From positions 10,804,259 through 10,868,258 of the forward strand of contig OX442320.1 of NCBI GenBank assembly GCA_949358305.1: a stretch of 64,000 nt of DNA, written 5' to 3'. The translations under genes were made by a program, and so were the position numbers. This document shows, piece by piece, positions 1-49,713 of the stretch. The stretch comes from Strigamia acuminata. Its lineage: Eukaryota; Arthropoda; Chilopoda; Geophilomorpha; Linotaeniidae. The notes below the pieces were generated by a model that had not been told where the DNA came from, ran no database searches, and was given only the letters and a program-made list of their open reading frames with translations. Each line of letters begins with the position of its first letter. The stretch's first letter is position 1.

Positions 1-5
1 TTCAG

Positions 6-3000
6 GTTTGCTTAAATGTCATCCAGTGCTGCAGTGTGGCCGCTCAATTCCCCGCTTGTCAGGAGAAGTTTACGGAAATGCCACAACTTATTAAGGATCT
101 ATGTCGGGTTTTATACTATAAAGTAATTATCTCGGATAACAAACGGGATTTTGATTGAAAAATGAATGATTTTGATTGAAAATTTAATGAATTTCATTGA
201 AAAATGAATGATTTTGATTGAAAATTTAATGAATTTCATTGAAAAATGAATGATTTTGATTGAAAATTTAATGAATTTCATTGAAAAATGAATGAATTTC
301 ATTGAAAAATGAATGAATTTCATTGAAAAATGAATGAATTTCATTGAAAAATGAATGAATTTCATTGAAAAATGAATGAATTTCATTGAAAAATGAATGA
401 ATTTCATTGAAAAATGAATTAATTTCATTGAAAAATGAATTAATTTCATTGAAAAATGAATTAATTTCATTGAAAAATGAATTAATTTCATTGAAAAATG
501 AATTAATTTCATTGAAAAATGAATTAATTTCATTGAAAAATGAATTAATTTCATTGAAAAATGAATTAATTTCATTGAAAAATGAATTAATTTCATTGAA
601 AAATGAATTAATTTCATTGAAAAATGAATTAATTTCATTGAAAAATGAATTAATTTCATTGAAAAATGAATTAATTTCATTGAAAAATGAATTAATTTCA
701 TTGAAAAATGAATTAATTTCATTGAAAAATGAATTAATTTCATTGAAAAATGAATTAATTTCATTGAAAAATGAATTAATTTCATTGAAAAATGAATTAA
801 TTTCATTGAAAAATGAATTAATTTCATTGAAAAATGAATTAATTTCATTGAAAAATGAATAAATTTCATTAAAAATGAATTAATTCCATTGAGAAATGAA
901 TGAATTTCATTGAAAAATGAATGAATTTCATTGAAAAATGAATGAATTTCATTGAAAAATGAATGAATTTCATTGAAACGAATTAATTCCATTGAAAAAT
1001 GAATGAATTCCATTGAAAAATGAATGAATTCCATTGAAAAATGAATTAATTCCATTGAAAAATGAATGAATTTCATTGAAAAATGAATTAATTCCATTGA
1101 AAAATGAATGAATTTCATTGAAAAATGAATGAATTTCATTGAAAAATGAATAAATTTCATTAAAAATGAATGAATTTTATTAAAAATGATCGATTATCAT
1201 CCAAAAGTAATGATTTTTATTCAAAAACAATGATTTTTATTCAAAAACAATGATTTTTATTCAAAAACAATGATTTTTATTCAAAAACAATGATTCTTAT
1301 TCAAAAACAATGAATTTTATTCAAAAATAATGAATTTTATTCAAAAATAATGAATTTTATTCAAAAATAATGAATTTTATTCAAAAATAATGAATTTTAT
1401 TCAAAAATAATGAATTTTATTCAAAAATAATGAATTTTATTCAAAAATAATGAATTTTATTCAAAAATAATGATTTTTATACGAGAATACTGATTTTGTT
1501 TGGTTTTAGTCTTTACCAAAATTGTGTACAGTAGCCGCAACGTGCGTGAGCGCCTTTTCCGTGGACAGCATTCTGCAATTGCATTTGTTGCAGTCTGGCG
1601 CGCTGTGGCATTTGCTCATCTTCCTCTTCAAATACGACTTCACATTGGACGAAGGGAATGTGGAGAAGGACGAAGAATCGAACACACAAGTGAGACGAAA
1701 TTAAATAATTTAATTTGAAATTTTAAAATCTGAATTTGTTTCAGGCGATCGCCAACCGACTCGCCAAACTGAGTCTGCGCGCCGTGGCGCGCTTGGGGGG
1801 GTTCCTGGACGGCGAAGAGTTGACGCCCGAAAATATCGAAATCAAACGTTCGCTGACCGCCATGTTGACGCCCTACATTGTAAAACTCTTCTCGAGGTGT
1901 CCCATCGACGACATTTTGAAACTTCTTAACACCAACACTGAAAATCCATATTTAATTTGGGACAACGCCACGCGAGCTGAATTGATCGTGTTCCTGGAGG
2001 AACAGCAGACCTCAATTATCCGTTCGGTATTCAAATATGTTCTAAGTCGTTTTGTCTAATTTTTCCATTTATTTCTGAAATGTTTCTATATTTGCGTATA
2101 TTTTCTGTTTTAAAGCGATTTTTTTTACTTTAATTTGCAAGTTGACGTAAATTTTACGTTTTTTGACGTTATCTTGCAAGTTGACGTAAATTTGACGATT
2201 TTTGCGATTTTAACGTACAAATTAATTTTGTTATTTTACGTTTTTTTGCAAGTTTGATGTAAATTTAATGTTTTTTTGACGTTATTTTCCAATTTTGACG
2301 TAAATTTAGCGCTCTTTTGACGTTATTTTCCAAGTTTAACGTAAATTTGACGGTTTTTTAGATTTCAACCTAAATTAATTGTTATTTTACGATTTTTGAC
2401 GATATTTTATGGTTTTTGACGTTATTTCACTGATTTTGACATTATTTCACGGATTTTGACGTTATTTCACGGATTTTGACGTTATTTCACGGATTTTGAC
2501 GTTTTTACATTGATTTCTTTTTATATTACTTTCAGGGTGAATGTGATCCGAAATTTGGAGCTGAATTTGAATTTTCAGTTTTTAGTAAAGAGTTGGTCAT
2601 AGGTGACATCTTTGTACGGATTTACAATGAGCAACCACATTTTGCTATTGAGGTAAAACCGATTGATTGTTAGCGTGAATTGACGATTGAATTGAATTGA
2701 ATGAGATTAATGTTGTTGTTGTTTTCAGAATGCTAAAGGTTTTACAATCGAACTTCTCGACTACCTGGGCTCGCAAGCGCAATATTTGCATTCACTTTTG
2801 TCATTGTCTGAAGTGAATGTGGACACGAAAATGAATGCAATCCGTCTGAACAACGTGCAAATGGCATTAGCAGCCTTGTCGAACGTCATCAGGAGTAACA
2901 CGGGAGTGGAAATCCAATGCATCGGTCACTTCAAGTTGCTTTTCTGTCTACTGCGACTCGATTTGTGCGCAACTCTACAGCAGTTAGTTTTACAAGTAAA

Positions 3001-6000
3001 CGAAACAAAAGCGAAAACCAATAACTTGTTTTATACCACACAAGTTGCAGTTTTTTCCAAAAAATTGCAGTTTTTTACGAAAAATTGCAGACTTTATGCG
3101 AAAAATTGCAGATTTTATGCGAAAATTGCAGACTTTATGCGAAAAATTGCAGATTTTATGCGAAAATTGCAGATTTTATGCGAAAAATTGCAGATTTTAT
3201 GCGAAAAATTGCAGATTTTATGCGAAAAACTGCAGATTTTATGCGAAAAACTGCAGATTTTATGCGAAAAACTGCAGATTTTATGCGAAAAACTGCAGAT
3301 TTTATGCGAAAAACTGCACATTTTATGCGAAAAACCTTATTTTAGTGGGAAATTTGACGTTTTAGGCTTAAAACATTAATTAAATCAGGATTTTTCTCTT
3401 AAAAACCATGTCCGGGAATTGAAACATAACCGGCCGTATTTGATTGGTCAGATACGGCCCAAAAAATTGGTTTATTTCGATGAAAATAGGGTTTTTAATT
3501 TAAAAATGTAAAAATTCAATTTGCAGGTAATTTCTGGTGTGACGAGCAATAACGAATGTGTGAACGACATCGCTGCCTCCTCTGTGATAGTCTACCTGTT
3601 ATTAGCGATCGAAACTGTTCCTACGAGTCGACTCTTAATCATCGAAATCCTACAATCTTTGATGTCCAACACGAAACTAGTCAAGGAATCCTTAGCCAAA
3701 GGTGCACAAATTAATTTTAAAAATATAAAAAAAATTTAAAAAAAAAATTTTAAAAATATAAAAAAAAAAAAAAAATTTAAATAAAAAAAAATTTTAAAAA
3801 TATAAAAAAAAAAAAAAAATTTAAATAAAAAAAAATTTTAAAAATATAAAAGAAATTAAAAGAAATTAAAAAGAATTTAAAAAAGAATTTAAAAAAAAAT
3901 AAAAATTTAAAAAAATAAAAATTTTAGAAAAATTGTAAAAAATAAAAAAATTTATAATAAAATTTTTAGAAATTTTTTTTTAGCAAAATTATAAATAAAT
4001 TTAATTTTTTCCTTTGAAGGTGCCGTCGTGTACTTGCTGGACCTTTTCTGCAATTCGACCAATTGCCAAGTGCGCGAGAAAACCGCCGAATTATTCGCCA
4101 AAATGTGCGCGGATAAATTGACGGGGCCGCGAATTCGTCTCATCCTGGCCAAATTCCTTCCCGCCATCTTCATGGACGCCATGCGGGACTCGCCCGAGTC
4201 GAGCGTGCACATGTTCGAAGGGGTCCACGAGAACCCCGAGCTCATTTGGAACACGGAGTCGCGCGAGAAAGTGTGCGACGTCGTCAAGAACCTCAAGGAC
4301 GAGTGCGTTTTCGACTCGAAACGCCGTTTTGGGCTCGTTTTAGTCATTCGTTTTGGTTTTACAGGCATTACAAGCGACAACACGACGACACGACTGTCAA
4401 TTGGCAACTCAGGGACGATTTTTCAGTGACTTATGCGGATGTTTTCGGGGAGGTGATCATCAGCGGCGTTTATTTGCGGCTTTTCATCGCGAATCCCGGC
4501 TGGGTTTTGCGCAAGCCCAAGGAATTTCTGGGGGAGCTGCTCGACACGTGCATCGACTTGTATCATAAAGAGAATATTAATGTGAGATTAATGGCGATTG
4601 GATGGCAACAAAAATACGTTTTTGTCACAAAAATGTATTTTTTTAGACACCTGAAGAGCGTTTTTTGCATTTAGTGCATAAAACACTTTTTTTTAAGCGT
4701 GTAAATGCAATTTATATGCATTCAAATGCATTTTTAATTATTACAATTGCATTTTGATGCATTTAAATACAAGTTTTATGCATTTTGATGCATTTAAATA
4801 CAAGTTTTATGCATTTTGATGCATTTAAATACAAGTTTTATGCATTTTGATGCATTTAAATACAAGTTTTATGCATTTTGATGCATTTAAATACAAGTTT
4901 TATGCATTTTGATGCATTTAAATACAAGTTTTATGCATTTTGATGCATTTAAATACAAGTTTTATGCATTTTGATGCATTTGAATACAAGTTTTATGCAT
5001 TTTGATGCATTTGAATACAAGTTTTATGCATTTTGATGCATTTAAATACAAGTTTTATGCATTTTGATGCATTTAAATACAAGTTTTATGCATTTTGATG
5101 CATTTAAATACAAGTTTTATGCATTTTGATGCATTTAAATACAAGTTTTATGCATTTTGATGCATTTAAATACAAATTTTATGCATTTGAATGCAATTTT
5201 ATTGAATTTTGTTGTATTTCGATGCATTTTTATTGAAATTTACGCATTTAAATGCATTTTTATTGAATTTTATACACATTATTGTATTCTTATTCCTTAT
5301 CAGTCTATTTTTCGTGCATTTTGGATGGACGAATGCATTTTTGTTTGAAAAATACCATTTTAATGCTGGAAATGCAGTTTTACTCCTGAAAATTCAATCT
5401 TATGATTATTAAATGCGTTTTTAAGCATGTAAATACAAATTTTATGCATCCTTATCGATTTTTAAGCCTTGTTGTTAATTTTTATATACATAAATGCATT
5501 CTTCATGCTTATAAATCCACTTTTGAGCGTATTAAGCATGCAAAGCTCCTTTTTAGATGGCCGAATTGCAATTTGTAATTGTTTTGTTTCACTCGACAGA
5601 CCGATACCCTTGAAATGGTGACAACGGCAGTTGTGTGTTTACTTCAAGCTCAGCCCAACCTGGCTGACAACGTGCCTTCCTTCGGCCACATTCCAAGGAT
5701 ATTCCACGCCATGACCGCTAGAAAACAAATCGCTTCCAAGTCCACGGTCGTCATAGTCCACCAACTATCCAACAACGACGCGTGCGTGCAGTCGATGGCC
5801 CAAGTCGAGTGCGTGCACCCGTTGAAGATGGCCATGAAAACGCGCAAGGACGTGATCGGCGTCGCGTGCGAGACGCTCAATTCCATGATGCAGAAAGACC
5901 ACGAGGAATTGGTTCAACAAGTGCGAGGAATGCGAGATTGGCGCGAAATTCAATGGTTGATTGTTTTGTTTTGTTCTTTTAGGTGTTGAAATCGGATATG

Positions 6001-7105
6001 GTGCCTTATTTGTTGAGTTTGCTCGACGGCGGGTTGGACGTGGTTGAAAATCCAGCGGCCACGAAAGCGCAAATTGTTAAGTCACTCAAAGCCATGAGTA
6101 GGAGTTTGCAGTTTGGCGAAGAGGTAGATTTGCATTTGGATTTGGGATTGATGGCAGCGGATGGTTTCGATTGATTGGGTTTTTTTTATGGGTTGTGTCA
6201 TTTTTCACGAAGTTTTGGTTGAGTTTTGTCATTTTTCCATTAAATTTTGCTCATTTTTCGTCATTTTTCGTCATTTTTCGTCATTTTTCACGAAGTTTTG
6301 GTTGAGTTTTGTCATTTTTCCATTAAATTTTGCTCATTTTCCGTCATTTTTCGTCATTTTTTGTCATTTTTCGTCATTTTTCGTCATTTTTCACGAAGTT
6401 TTGGTTGAGTTTTGTCATTTTTCCATTAAATTTTGCTCATTTTTCGTAATTTTTCGTCATTTTTCGTAATTTTTTGTCATTTTTCAACAAATTTTAGACT
6501 TTTTCAACAAATTTTAGACTTTTTCGACAAATTTTAGACTTTTTCGACAAATTTTAGACTTTTTCGACAAATTTTAGACTTTTAGAACAGATTTTAGACA
6601 TTTTCAACAATTTTACAGTTCATTTTAGTCATTTTTTAACAATTTTTAATTAGTTTTTGTCATTTTTCAACAATTTTGGGTTCATTTTCACCATTTATCA
6701 ATAATTTTTAATATTTTTTGTAAAATTATTTTTAGTATATTTTAATCATTTTCGGTCGTTAAAAAAAACATTTATTGTGTCAAAAATTGTAATAACTCGT
6801 TTATTCATTTCGGTTTTCTTGTTATTTCGACAGATTTCGGGTATTTTAGAAAAATCCAGGGTTTGGAGCGAATACAAGGACCAAAAACACGATTTGTTTA
6901 TCACCAACACACAAATAGCCGGATATTTACAGCAAGGTAAACTAAAAACCAAACAAAAGCAGCAAAATTCATTTTTCATAACAATATTGCAATTTATGCA
7001 GGCTCAGGGCCAACCGTGGCTGGATATTTAACCCAAGGATCAAGAACCATGCCCACAATTCCGCCACCACTGGAAGAAAAAATCGCCAGCCCAACTAAAG
7101 ATTGA
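6..7105 (+). CDS. Rme-8: RME-8 / DNAJC13 endosomal J-protein, C-terminal part
   Basis: C-terminal 768 residues of RME-8/DNAJC13, a very large (about 2,200-residue) endosomal DnaJ protein that works with Hsc70 in clathrin and retromer-dependent sorting. The J domain and first two thirds lie left of the window. Exons: 6-122, 1510-1689, 1745-2026, 2536-2652, 2729-2995, 3527-3701, 4020-4302, 4365-4581, 5600-5920, 5983-6123, 6834-6936, 7002-7105. All join in frame with GT-AG borders. Recognisable family blocks are [15 protein letters not shown] (exon 3), [11 protein letters not shown] (exon 5), [15 protein letters not shown] (exon 7), [13 protein letters not shown] (exon 8) and [18 protein letters not shown] (exon 11). 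The tail keeps the two GYL repeats seen in animal homologues. I ended exon 7 at GA|gtgcgt because this restores a Glu before HYK; reading through gives a false extension. The fold is alpha-helical repeat, and no catalytic residues are expected in this part. Confidence 0.93.
147..1194. repeat. 21-bp minisatellite in RME-8 intron
   Basis: Tandem array of a 21-bp unit (core aatttcattgaaaaatgaa) filling most of the first visible intron. The middle block, about 405-860, is nearly perfect; the flanks carry variants with tgaatgaatt and attcc. Because 21 is divisible by 3 and the unit lacks stops in some frames, long repetitive open frames appear on both strands; they are not genes. Confidence 0.97.
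1199..1482. repeat. 20-bp minisatellite adjoining the 21-bp array
   Basis: About 14 copies of a 20-bp unit (tcaaaaataatgaattttat, with tgattttta variants on the left). It abuts the 21-bp array in the same intron and looks like a diverged offspring of it, with the same alternation of A-run and T-run. Confidence 0.95.
2100..2520. repeat. Degenerate 20-bp repeat, RME-8 intron 3
   Basis: Clean copies at about 2425-2505 (gttatttcacggattttgac, 20 bp) grade leftwards into decayed versions built on ttttgacgttattttac. No coding sequence seen. Confidence 0.8.
3045..3335. repeat. 21-bp minisatellite, RME-8 intron 5
   Basis: About 13 copies of a 21-bp unit (core gcagattttatgcgaaaaa); the copies on the left vary in length. 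It generates spurious open frames on both strands. Confidence 0.95.
3715..3985. other. A-rich low-complexity intron tract
   Basis: Runs of A broken by ttt and tata, with an imperfect repeat of about 55 bp near 3740-3850. It fills the intron between the exons ending at 3701 and starting at 4020. Nothing else seen. Confidence 0.85.
4740..5180. repeat. 31-bp minisatellite, RME-8 intron 8
   Basis: About 14 copies of a 31-bp unit containing two ATGCAT palindromes (ttttatgcattttgatgcat, then ttaaatacaag). Copies are nearly identical from 4761 to 5150. The rest of the intron up to 5580 is rich in diverged aaatgcatttt words. Confidence 0.96.
6190..6600. repeat. 10-bp repeat with higher-order units, then 20-bp repeat
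   Basis: From 6190 to 6480 the basic word is the 10-mer tcatttttcg, reiterated inside higher-order units marked by cacgaagttttggttgag at about 6205, 6290 and 6391. From about 6480 to 6590 the unit becomes 20 bp (ttttcgacaaattttagact). It lies in the RME-8 intron before the exon at 6834. Confidence 0.9.
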
Positions 7106-7254
7106 GCCAAAAATTTCCTTCAATTTTAATCGTCAAATTTGATCAAAGTTTAATGGAAAATGATGAAAAAAAAATATATATATTTGTATAAAATAATTAC
7201 AATTTAGAAGGTCACTACAAGATAAAAACATGTATCATTTTCGAAATTTAGTAC

Positions 7255-7400
7255 GATTTATTCATATTTTCTATAGAAACAGCACAAAAATATACGTCAT
7301 CACATCGACAATAACATGACAAGTCGTTCCTATTTTAGGCCTTAGTTACTTGACCGTGGAAACTTGTGACATTTATTTTGGACATTTTTAGACCGAGTCT
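7255..7400 (-). pseudogene. Broken copy of the 3' end of the neighbouring RING gene
   Basis: Two blocks match the RING gene to the right in the same order. The word tagaaacagcacaaaaat near 7275 matches the one near 8400, and the block at about 7347-7372 (ttacttgaccgtggaaact) matches the splice donor and exon end at 8578-8600. The last coding exon present between them in the real gene is missing here. A reversed AATAAA lies at 7257-7262. The fragment cannot encode the RING. Together with the fragment at 7545 it fits one tandem duplication. Confidence 0.6.
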
Positions 7401-7544
7401 GTTTTAATAGTCTAAAATAAATTTAAATTTCTTTCCTCCGCCGAAGGTTTTGACCGCAATTCGAGCTAAAATATAAAATCAATAAACGGATGAATTTGTG
7501 CATTTGTTTACAACAATCAGACCGATCATCGGACTGGAACGATC

Positions 7545-7830
7545 GGTCCGATCGTCGTCAAGAGCGTCAAGTCGAGTGGGTTTTCGAGTTGAAGCGCCGT
7601 TTAGAGATCGTTTTAGTGATTTGTTTTTGTTTTGCAGGCATTACAACTACAACACGATTGTCAATTGGCAACTCAGGACGATTTTTCAGTGACTTAAGCG
7701 GATGTTTTCGGGGAGGTGATCAACATTGGTGTTTGTTTGCCACTTCATCCCGAATCCGTGTTGGATTTTCGCAAGCTCGACACGTGCATCGATTTGTACC
7801 ATAATGAGAACATTAATGTGAGATTAATGA
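7545..7830 (+). pseudogene. Decayed copy of RME-8 exon 8 with its flanks
   Basis: Closely resembles 4295-4600: intron end with acceptor, exon, donor (gagaa.attaatgtgagattaatg) and the start of the next intron. Shared words include ttgtcaattggcaactcag and gcggatgttttcggggagg. It is broken by a 1-bp loss after aactcagg, a changed codon giving TAA in cttaagcgg, and loss of the piece encoding the KPKEFLGEL segment. It lies beyond the RME-8 stop codon, so it is a non-functional duplicate exon. Confidence 0.9.
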
Positions 7831-8390
7831 GGATTAGACATTCGAATAGCATTTTTTAAAAGCATTGTGTGCATTAAAGTACATTTATACGCATGAATAT
7901 ACAAATTTTCTGCATGTGAATGCATTTTTATCGGCTTTTATGTTTCAAAATCCAATTTTTTATTTTAGATTGGTATGTGTATTTTTAGCCAGGAAAATGC
8001 AATTTTTAATGCTGAAAATACAATTTTTATGCGTGTTAATGCGTTTTCATAAATATTGAAAACATTTTTAAGCATGTAAATGCATTTTTCGTGCATGTAA
8101 ATCATACAAAGCTACATTTCATGTGGAAGATTGCATTTGTAGTTGCAAAATGCTTCTTAAATGTGGAAAATGCAATTTTTAATGCCAAAAACGTAATCTT
8201 TATGCAAAAAAATGCACTATTCGATTCTAGAATACAAAAAAACTCATTTTTCAACTATTTTAAATCGATTTTTGTTATTTTTCGATATTTTTTAATTATA
8301 TTTTATTCATTTAAAAATGTATTTAGTAAATTTGAATTATTTTTCATTGTGTATAAAATACAAGATTAAAAAAACTTATGAATACTTCAT
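7831..8390. other. Duplicated intron sequence, AT-rich
   Basis: Continues the duplicated RME-8 exon into sequence resembling its downstream intron (4582-5560): scattered aaatgcattttt words and a catacaaagctacattt block matching catgcaaagctcctttt near 5536. No gene seen. Confidence 0.6.
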
Positions 8391-8456
8391 TATTTTCAAT
8401 AGAAACAGCACAAAAATGTGAATTGTATTAATTTAACACGAGGAGTCACTCGCTCT

Positions 8457-9077
8457 TTAACCCTCCTCGGACGATCTACACACAGGACAACTCTCCTGCT
8501 CATCCAGCCATTTTTGAATACACTAAAAGCAACAAAAACGATTAAAACTCCACAGAAAAACTCCTTTTGGACGTTATTTACTTGACTGTGGAAACTGTGG
8601 TGACATTTTAAGGTGCGAGTGGCCTGGATATCTTCTTGACAAATGGCGCAGGGGTCTTGGGGAACATAGGTTTCATCTTTGGCACGTGACTCGAAGAAAT
8701 CGTTCAAAAGAATCTCGTTTTCACTGATCACCTGTTGATTCTTGACGATTTCTCGTTTTAAAGTGTCGTTTTCGGCGCGTAATTCGCACACGTTTAGTTT
8801 TAATTCGTCATTTTCGGTTTGCGCTTGAGTTTCGTTTTCGGCCGATTCTAGAAATTCGTTTATCAGTTGTTCTTGCTCGGCTACGGTTTGGCGTAGTTTG
8901 CTTATTTCGTCCTTCAGGTCTCCTTGCTAAGCGGGAAAAGGTTTTTAATGAGTGGGAAATCGTCGGGGCTGAATTTGGGGATATAAATACCAATTGTGTC
9001 GACTCATCTTTGTCGAGGATTATCGTGTTCGCTGCCGTTGTTGTGGCGGTTACGCGCGACCGAGCCGGTGCATTCAT
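8457..9077 (-). CDS. Coiled-coil RING-H2 finger protein (probable E3 ubiquitin ligase)
   Basis: Three exons on the minus strand: 9077-8991, 8926-8582 and 8522-8457, all phase 0, giving 165 residues. Residues about 30-105 form a Glu/Lys/Gln-rich coiled coil (KDEISKLRQTVAEQEQL and onward). A C-terminal RING-H2 follows: C-A-I-C, eleven residues, C-H-H-S-F-H-S-Q-C, then C-P-V-C, with the ligand pattern C3H2C3 complete only when the last intron is removed. RING-H2 domains normally recruit E2 enzymes for ubiquitin transfer; the coiled coil suggests a dimer or a scaffold. There is no signal peptide or membrane segment. I do not recognise a specific orthologue. The gene is divergent from Elk, about 1 kb away. 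The short last exon encodes the C-terminal zinc knuckle and ends with EEG. Confidence 0.85.
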
Positions 9078-48959
<39,882 letters not shown>

Positions 48960-49259
48960 ATTACGTTTCCGTTTAGTATTTCCTTACGTTTAGACAATCT
49001 ACATATCTTAACAAATGAGAAATTTTATTTTATTTTTAATTTTTTGATTTTTCGATTTTTTTTTTTTTAAAGAAAACAAAAGAGGAATCTCGTTTTGGTT
49101 TAATTTCTCGCCACTTGGCGGTGTCTCGGACGAGAATTGACGAGAATTAATCAGGCGCCATTTTCTCCCCGCTCTAACTTAAATATCATCGATTTTCATA
49201 ATGTTTAACGTTCAAAAGGTAAGTTTAGGCTTAAATTTTAAGGTCCTGTAGAATCAAAC

Positions 49260-49496
49260 ATGGCGGCATCGGTGTTTTTTTCGTCCGGGACATCGTCAAA
49301 TGTCGATTTTTTTGCGGGGTTCCTCGACACCGAAATTAAAAACACGATTGCCTTAAGATTTCTAACGGAGCATTGCAACTATTTTTCAATTTTACAAGCC
49401 GGAAAACATTTTTATCGCGCTCGAAAAATGTTCGAACGAACGGAAGAAGGAAAAATAGCGTTTTTATTTCATTTTTCTTGTAACACGTGTAAATAA
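49260..49496 (+). CDS. Small open frame, 78 residues, uncertain
   Basis: Starts at aaacATGGCGGC, a favourable start context, and ends 66 bp before an AATAAA at 49563. I recognise no domain. An alternative reading is a tiny first exon ATGTTTAACGTTCAAAAG|gtaagt at 49201-49218. It lies between the convergent Elk and DUF229 genes. The ATGGCGGC word may equally be a promoter element. Confidence 0.25.
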   Translation: MAASVFFSSGTSSNVDFFAGFLDTEIKNTIALRFLTEHCNYFSILQAGKHFYRARKMFERTEEGKIAFLFHFSCNTCK

Positions 49497-49713
49497 CCAC
49501 ATCTGTACATATATATTTTCCAAAAGTATACAAAACAATACCCATAGTGTCGTCCAATGGTGAATAAATTTTGTAAAAATTACCGAAACATCATCCATCC
49601 TGACATGTGCACTTCCGCTTTGTATCATTTTAATTTTTTTGCATATTTAGGTGATAAAAAACGAACTTAAACGGCCATTTTGTTTGTATTTTTCTTTTAA
49701 TAATTTACAAATC

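Noticed and set aside
111-1160. 349-residue and 151-residue open frames made of 7-residue repeats
   Set aside because: They are translations of the 21-bp minisatellite, open because the period is a multiple of three and the unit lacks stops; they also overlap on opposite strands.
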